This document shows, one piece after another, positions 58,683-64,000 of a stretch of 64,000 bases of DNA. The stretch is taken from NCBI GenBank assembly GCA_017165825.1, contig CM029378.1:18505411-18569410 (forward strand). Direction: 5' to 3'. This DNA is from Hepsetus odoe (Eukaryota > Chordata > Actinopteri > Characiformes > Hepsetidae). Both the position numbers and the translations under genes were made by a program. The notes under the pieces are model-generated. The model was not told the DNA's origin. It made no database searches and saw nothing but the letters and a program-made list of their open reading frames with translations. How positions within the stretch are numbered: position 1 is the first letter of the stretch; the number at the start of each line of letters is the position of its first letter.

Positions 58683-58851
58683 ATTTACAGTATTTGCCAG
58701 GTTCTCTTACCCATATAGTTCTGTGCATAGACCTTGAACTTCATCATGTAAGAGAATCACCTTGTCTTGTTGGTGCAAAATGATTATTTTATGCCTGTCA
58801 AGCTTATCTTTGACATTTAAAAGAAATGACAGGCCGCAACGTTGCCTACAT

Positions 58852-58965
58852 AAAGGGGTTCCAACCACTCTGCATTCAGCATCACCAGTAAACTGATCAC
58901 CAGCCTGATCATCTGGAACCATCTGCACCTGTTTCTTTACTGCTTCATGCTTCAGTTAGACCATT
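58852..58965. repeat. dispersed repeat, copy 2 (partner at 4930-5035)
   Basis: Contains TTCCAACCACTC, CACCAGCCTGATCA and CTGTTTCTTTACTGCTTCAT, shared with 4930-5035. Confidence 0.6.
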
Positions 58966-59214
58966 TTAGAGTACAGGGACTGCACTGATAATGAGAGCCA
59001 AACGTTTTGTCCTTCAGAAAGCCTGGAGAACTGTTTCTTTAAAATACAGTAACTCTAAATCCAGTGACTCTCTGGAAGGAAAATATGGGGGAATGAGGGG
59101 TGTCCCAAAATTTCGTATCACTTGAGTTACATTACACAGTACTGTAAGTGTGCTTTATAGTTTCCAAAGGATACATGTCCATCACTCTTTGAAACCTAGA
59201 CTTAAGAACTAGTG

Positions 59215-59398
59215 AAAAATTGTGAACCACAGCACACAGTAGAACAATATGAAATTACACCTCTGCAGTTAACCCATACACAGCAGCAGGGCAAGCTATT
59301 GAAAGCACCCAAGGAGCAGTGATGGGGACAGAACCTTGCTCAAGGGTAACCTACTGGTAAGGGATTTGAATTCACAATCAAATCTTCTGATCCTAAAA
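59215..59398 (-). mobile_element. tRNA-derived SINE, family A, head lost
   Basis: As read on plus: GTGAACCACAGCACACAGTA, CCCAAGGAGCAGTGATGGGG, CCTTGCTCAAGGGTAACCTA, GGGATTTGAATTCACAATC as a decayed B box. It ends before the A box. Confidence 0.8.
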
Positions 59399-59786
59399 TT
59401 TGCATCTGCAGATGCAGCTTTATTATCATTTAGGTTGTGAAGGTTATGTGTTGTGTTAGGAAGGCTATTATTTTAAGATAAGATATTTCATTTGTATGCA
59501 GGGGAAACCCTGTTACAATACATAAAATTGGACAGATAAATATTTTTGTATATAACTGAACTAATGTTATAAATGGTTAAAATTTCCAACCTGATTAGAT
59601 TCCACTGGCGAAGGAAATAAAAAGCTGGAAAAAAAAAAAGTGGCTCAAATGAATATCTATGAGATAATCCATGTATGATGTTACTACTGTTAAGTATATT
59701 GATGTACAGTGCCTTTTATTTAAAACCAAATTTAAATACATTGAAGATAATGAAACATTTTTTTTTAAAAGTTCATTAAGAGTCTC

Positions 59787-59994
59787 AACATTTACATTTA
59801 CGGCATTTAGCAGACGCTCTTATCCAGAGCGAATTCCATGTCCTAATTACAGGGACAGCCCCCCTGGAGCAACTCAGGGTTCAGGGTCTTGCTCAGGGAC
59901 CCAGTGGTGGTAGTGCCAGAGGTGGGATTTGAACCTGGGACCCCTTGAGCCATAGGTCCATAGGCAAGTACCCTACCACTAGACCACTGCTGCA
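59787..59994 (-). mobile_element. tRNA-derived SINE, family D, full length
   Basis: Minus orientation: GCAGTGGTCTAGTGGTAGGG head with A box, TCCCAGGTTCAAATCCCACC B box, and CCCTGAGCAAGACCCTGAAC. The 3' end contains CTCTGGATAAGAGCGTCTGC, TAAATGCCGTAAATGTAAAT. The tail is very common in teleost genomes. Confidence 0.9.
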
Positions 59995-60039
59995 TGGTCA
60001 ACAAACAGCACAATATGCTTTGATAAATAGAAATCACAA

Positions 60040-60900
60040 AAGACAAAGAAGAAATACCAGAAAATAGATCAGTAAAGGGTCATATTCGATCTCTCAAACT
60101 CTTGGACTAGCAAGCCACAATGAAAGCTTTAATCTTCAAATGGAGATAACATGGAACAGTGATTAATCTGCCAAGGAGTGGCTGGCAGAGTAAAATTATT
60201 CCAACATCACATAGAAAACACATCTGAGAAGTCACAAAAGAACCCAAAACATGCAAAGAACTGCAGGCTCTCAGCTTACCTGATCTCTGTGATAATGACT
60301 GCATGACTGGGAAGACACAGGAGCAAAAATATATTTCATAAGAGAGGTAAAAAAAACAACTGCTAAGCAGAAGGAACCTAAGGGTTTGCCCAAAACACAT
60401 GGATTTATCCTAGAACATTTGGAAGTGTTATAGATGATAAAAAAATTAACTTTTAAGAAGACATGGGTCTCATTTCATCTGACATAATACTAATGCAGTC
60501 TTCCACAGAACAATATGCTAACAGTCAAACATGATGGTGGTAGTATGATGGTGGGAGGTGCTTTGCTGCTTTAGAGCTGGAGTCTTTTTTGAGGGATGGA
60601 TGAATGCTCTCTACAAGAAAGTACTCAAGAAAAATATCCAGTAGGACAACACTCCAAACCATTGCATGGAAACCACCTCTTGATGTCTAAAAAAATTGGA
60701 AACGTCTAAACGGTCAATATAAAAAAAAAAATTATACTTTTTCACATGGTTGATATATAGGTGTTTTTGATAGTGTTACGAATAACCCAAAATAGAAGAA
60801 ATTTAAAATGGGAAAATGCTTTTTTTACAGAACTAAATATCATGTTATCATGTTAACTCTTTGCAAAGAAAAAAAAAATGCAGGTTTTGTTAATGTTCAT
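60040..60900 (+). mobile_element. Tc1-like transposon relic, decayed
   Basis: GAACAGTGATTAATCTGCCA, AAGGAGTGGCTGGCAGAGTA, GTCACAAAAGAACCCAAAAC, AAAGAACTGCAGGCTCTCA and then ATGATGGTGGTAGTATGATG follow the order of a fish Tc1-like element from the end of the DNA-binding domain into the catalytic core. The catalytic core is broken by stops and deletions. Confidence 0.75.
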
Positions 60901-61854
60901 CACATAAATATATTCCAATGACAATACTGAATAATATTAAAAACTGGCAGATTCTGTTTATGGCTACAGTGAGGGTCAAAGGGGACAAAGGCAAAGGGTT
61001 TGAAAGTTCAGTTAGACTGGATAAACCATGGCAACCAAAAATGAATTCCAAACCATTTTAGTCCTGCTTCATGAAATAGAGAAAGAATATAAATAATACT
61101 GTAGAATCAGTTTGTGTCTGCTGCTCATTATCAGAGTACAACAGGTGCACACACTACACACTTCACCTATGAACAAGGAAACCCCACTCAGCACTTGGTG
61201 CTAATAATGCTATATATTCTTGCTGCTTCGCTTGGAACACAACTTAAACTGCTGCATTATCCCTCAGGCAACACATACAATCCACACACTCATATGCACA
61301 CATGCATCACACTGGATGCATTTCCAGTTGCACATTAACACACAACATCAGTCCTAGAACATGAAAAGCTGTAGAACATCCACTGAGTGTAAAAGAATTA
61401 GCTGTTTTAACAAACTCCCAGAAATGTCCTCAGAGAATTATTTGGGTGGGTATCTTTTTTCCAATACACATGTAAGATTGTTTGATTGATTGATTGATTG
61501 ATTGAGAGATAGATACTTCCTTGAGCCCAAGGGAAATTTTTACCTCTCCAAGTTAATCATGCTGTTAATTATAACTATTTCAATTATTTTTCTTTCATAT
61601 CTGATTGACAACAACATGCTAGAACAGTGTGGATGTTGAGAGAGCAAACTAGAATGGTGTCAGTAAGGGTAGAACATTCTAAAGTGATGTCAGAACATTA
61701 CTAATGGCAAAAGATTCCCAAAATGGTGAAGAAAATAGTAAATGGGAAAACTTTTTATTAAATAGGGAGTAGTCTCTAAAATGGTGGGAACACAAATGAC
61801 ATCTCATGAAATTGGGGAGAGGATAGTATAATATTATGGGGAAATACACAATGT
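60901..61854. other. intergenic stretch with simple repeat
   Basis: AT-rich. A (TTGA)n run at 61478-61506 is followed by a repeat scrap (61507-61545). No gene. Confidence 0.5.
61478..61545 (-). repeat. (TTGA)n with LINE/SINE-type 3' end scrap
   Basis: TTGATTGATTGATTGATTGA is followed by GATAGATACTTCCTTGAGCC and CAAGGGAAATTTTTACC. This phrase (typically ...ACTTTATTGATCCC...GGAAATT) marks the 3' end of a widespread fish retroposon. Confidence 0.5.
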
Positions 61855-61997
61855 GGTGGTGGTCTAGTGGTGGTACTTGCCTATGGACCTCTGGATCAAG
61901 AGGTCCCCGGTTCGAATCCCACCTCTAGCACTACCACCACTGTAATTAGGACATGTAAGTCGCTCTGGATAAGAGCGTCTGCTAAATGCCGTAAATG

Positions 61998-62003
<6 letters not shown>
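61855..62003 (+). mobile_element. tRNA-derived SINE, family D, internally deleted
   Basis: GTGGTGGTGGTCTAGTGGTG head, CCCCGGTTCGAATCCCACCT B box, then directly GTAATTAGGACATGTAAGTC and CTCTGGATAAGAGCGTCTGC. Compared with 59787-59994 the CCCTGAGCAAGACCCTGAAC segment is missing. Confidence 0.9.

Positions 62004-62054
<51 letters not shown>
62000..62054. repeat. (AT)n microsatellite, about 27 units
   Basis: Uninterrupted AT repeats grow directly out of the SINE family D 3' end (GTAAATGTAAATATAT). Confidence 0.95.
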
Positions 62055-62056
<2 letters not shown>

Positions 62057-64000
62057 CAGAGAACATCTAAGGAACACATGAAAGTAGAGATATTGCTGAG
62101 TAAAATCTAAAGCTAGAAAAATTTGGCTTTCTAGACTAGAAATTGTGAACTAGACTAGTGAACAGTGTGACTGGTTTGATTATTCCAGAACTGTGTGAAT
62201 GAAGTGAATATTCTGGAACAGTAATAAAGTGGGGAACAACTTAGAACAGTGTGATTGATTGGAATAATCTTAAATGTGTGAATAACCAGAAAATTCTAGA
62301 TTCTTATGAACAATGAGAACATTCTAGATCCTCAGTAACATACAGATAAGGCCTTCCCACTAGTCGTTCAGGTTTGCTGATGTTCCTGCGAGGATGTGCT
62401 CTGGCTTTAGCAGCTCAGGTTTGGTATTAAAGCAGGTTTTGTTTGTTTGTTGACTTCAGTATTGATTCCTCATATTTCAGGAAAGGCCAGGGTGGTGTAA
62501 GTGAGCCTTTCTCTCCGGTGCACCTTATGTTTTGCACATCACTCATAAACACAACGAGCAATCATCAATCAGCGGTACGCTCTGCCACGTCCAGACGTAA
62601 TCACCGCATGTACAGCTTAGAGTCTAAGTACCTGTAATTACCACCACCACTAACATCTGATTAGCTTCAGGCAAGAAGAAGCTCTTAACATGCACACTAA
62701 CAGGACAGGCATTGTTTGTACAAATGCAAAATAATTTCACATCATCTTTAAGAGCCTAATTTCCTTCAGAACTGAAGCATTAGCGTTGCAGAAAGCAGGT
62801 GTCAGGGAGTGTTTAATGAGCTGAGTTGCATACGGTGTTTGGGAGGTACGTATGCAGTGTGAGATAGCTGCCTCTCCATCTCCATGCTCATTTTCACACT
62901 TCGTGCCCGGGCCAACCTGGCCATACTGGTTGTGCCCTTGTGTTGGGCCACCGGCCAGCATTAACAGATGGCTGACGGGGTGACAAAGCTGCCTGTACCG
63001 TGTTCAATGAGATGTGAATGTGATTCCAGCTATTTCCACAGAGCTCTAGAGCAGCTATTTAGGATTCTGTTGAGGAGAAATACACATCTTACATTGTCCT
63101 ATTGAGGCGTCTGTGCATTCAGAACATAAGTGCAGCAATGAGACAAGGTTAATGCCTCCATGCAGAGAAAGTAAGGAATAAATATCCTGGGTTTTGGGCA
63201 TGTGGACAGAACATGTTTGGGATTTCAGGAACGCTTCAATTGGATTCCCCCTGCAGAGGCTTTGTAGATACTTTCCATCTTTCAAGTCAACTGAAAATGT
63301 ACTCAGTCAATCTTCCTGATCCTAACCTCAGTTTAAAACCTATACCTAACCCACGCATTAACCCCAACCTGAGGTTTAATGCTGCTGAGATGAGTTTGGG
63401 ATCATTTTAATCTCCAGATAATCTGTTGAAGGCTATTCAAATGAATTAGGGCATGATTTCTTTTGCAAGCAAAGCTATAGGGCTATAGCATATTATATTA
63501 TAGCATATTCATATGAAAAACAGTTGTGTAACTATTACCACAGTTGCTTTATTGCAAAAAAATAAAAATATAGAATAGGTCCCCATATCATCAAGAAAGG
63601 TGTCTCCAAAATGGTAACTTTATAGCAATTAGCAAAAGTGTTTAACACAACTAAATATAGGTCAGTGTAAAGAGCTTTTTAAAAACAATTTACAGTTTTT
63701 AAGCATTTGTAAGCATTTCTGATTACCCATTTACACTGCACACAATGCAGTTGCACAACATTATTTTTTCAATACAAATGTGTTTTTGGTGTTTTTGGAT
63801 GGGCCCATCCATCCAAAAACACAATGCAGTTGCACATGTTTGACAGTGGTGATGTGAAAATGACTTTATGAGCAAAAAAAATCTTACGTAATTTACTTCT
63901 TTTCTTGTGATGGTCTCAATCAAGTTTATTTATGCAAGCTAACTGAAGTATATTGCTAAGTGACTGTGCACTATGTCCATACCGCTGAATAAATGAAAGG
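62055..64000. other. intergenic stretch, no gene recognised
   Basis: Unique-looking sequence. 62440-63010 has mixed composition and no repeat. A small hairpin lies at 63789-63822. No exon recognised. Confidence 0.45.
63789..63822. repeat. inverted repeat (14-bp arms, 6-bp loop)
   Basis: GTGTTTTTGGATGG at 63789-63802 pairs exactly with CCATCCAAAAACAC at 63809-63822. Confidence 0.9.

Larger units (their letters stand above)
56196..59214. other. intergenic stretch, no gene recognised
   Basis: Parts of 56530-57140 share the phrase GGCACTGCTCAAAG and may be old MITE pieces. A G-rich run lies at 57926-57966 and a poly(T) at 58662-58682. No exon seen. Confidence 0.45.

Noticed and set aside
8403..62003. 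Possible tRNA genes at the many GGTTCGAATCC-type motifs
   Set aside because: Each B box sits in a SINE body with its typical downstream sequence; no cloverleaf of a functional tRNA is evident.
1..64000. CRISPR array, operon, prophage or other prokaryotic system
   Set aside because: No regularly spaced identical repeats and no compact gene clusters; intron structure and SINEs show a vertebrate genome.

Overview
The window is vertebrate, very probably teleost fish, nuclear DNA. It is AT-rich and non-operonic, with GT-AG introns, many microsatellites and many tRNA-derived SINEs, Tc1-like transposon relics and 5'-truncated LINE copies of types common in ray-finned fish. The exact order cannot be fixed from sequence reading alone.

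Only one protein-coding gene can be supported: a complete shisa9 (CKAMP44) orthologue on the + strand. Four coding exons were assembled by hand: 1768-2282, 4278-4384, 39503-39631 and 43669-44075. Splice phases agree and give a 385-residue single-pass membrane protein. It has a signal peptide, an eight-cysteine Shisa ectodomain, one transmembrane helix and a cytoplasmic tail ending in the PDZ ligand EVTV. Intron 2 is about 35 kb and makes up more than half of the window. Whether this is the a or b teleost paralogue is not determined.

Layout: 1-1767 is upstream sequence with one SINE relic, then a CT/GT-rich promoter-proximal zone holding a roughly 90-bp duplicated segment. 1768-2282 is exon 1; 2283-4277 intron 1; 4278-4384 exon 2. 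4385-39502 is intron 2. It contains SINEs of several families, a 333-bp solo LTR with a 5-bp target duplication, a pair of LTR-like direct repeats, LINE 3' ends (one with a 15-bp target duplication), a Tc1 relic, a ~480-bp pyrimidine tract beside a GC-rich island, and several low-repeat stretches that could be regulatory. 39503-39631 is exon 3; 39632-43668 intron 3; 43669-44075 exon 4. 44076 to about 46025 is probable 3' UTR with several AATAAA signals. 46030-64000 is downstream intergenic DNA with Tc1, LINE and SINE relics and no recognisable exon.

No new multi-gene system was found. The observations most worth checking are the NAGNAG acceptor of exon 4, the duplicated promoter-proximal block, the nested-palindrome LTRs, the SINE subfamilies that share a head but differ in their 3' tails, and the pyrimidine tract with its GC-rich island.
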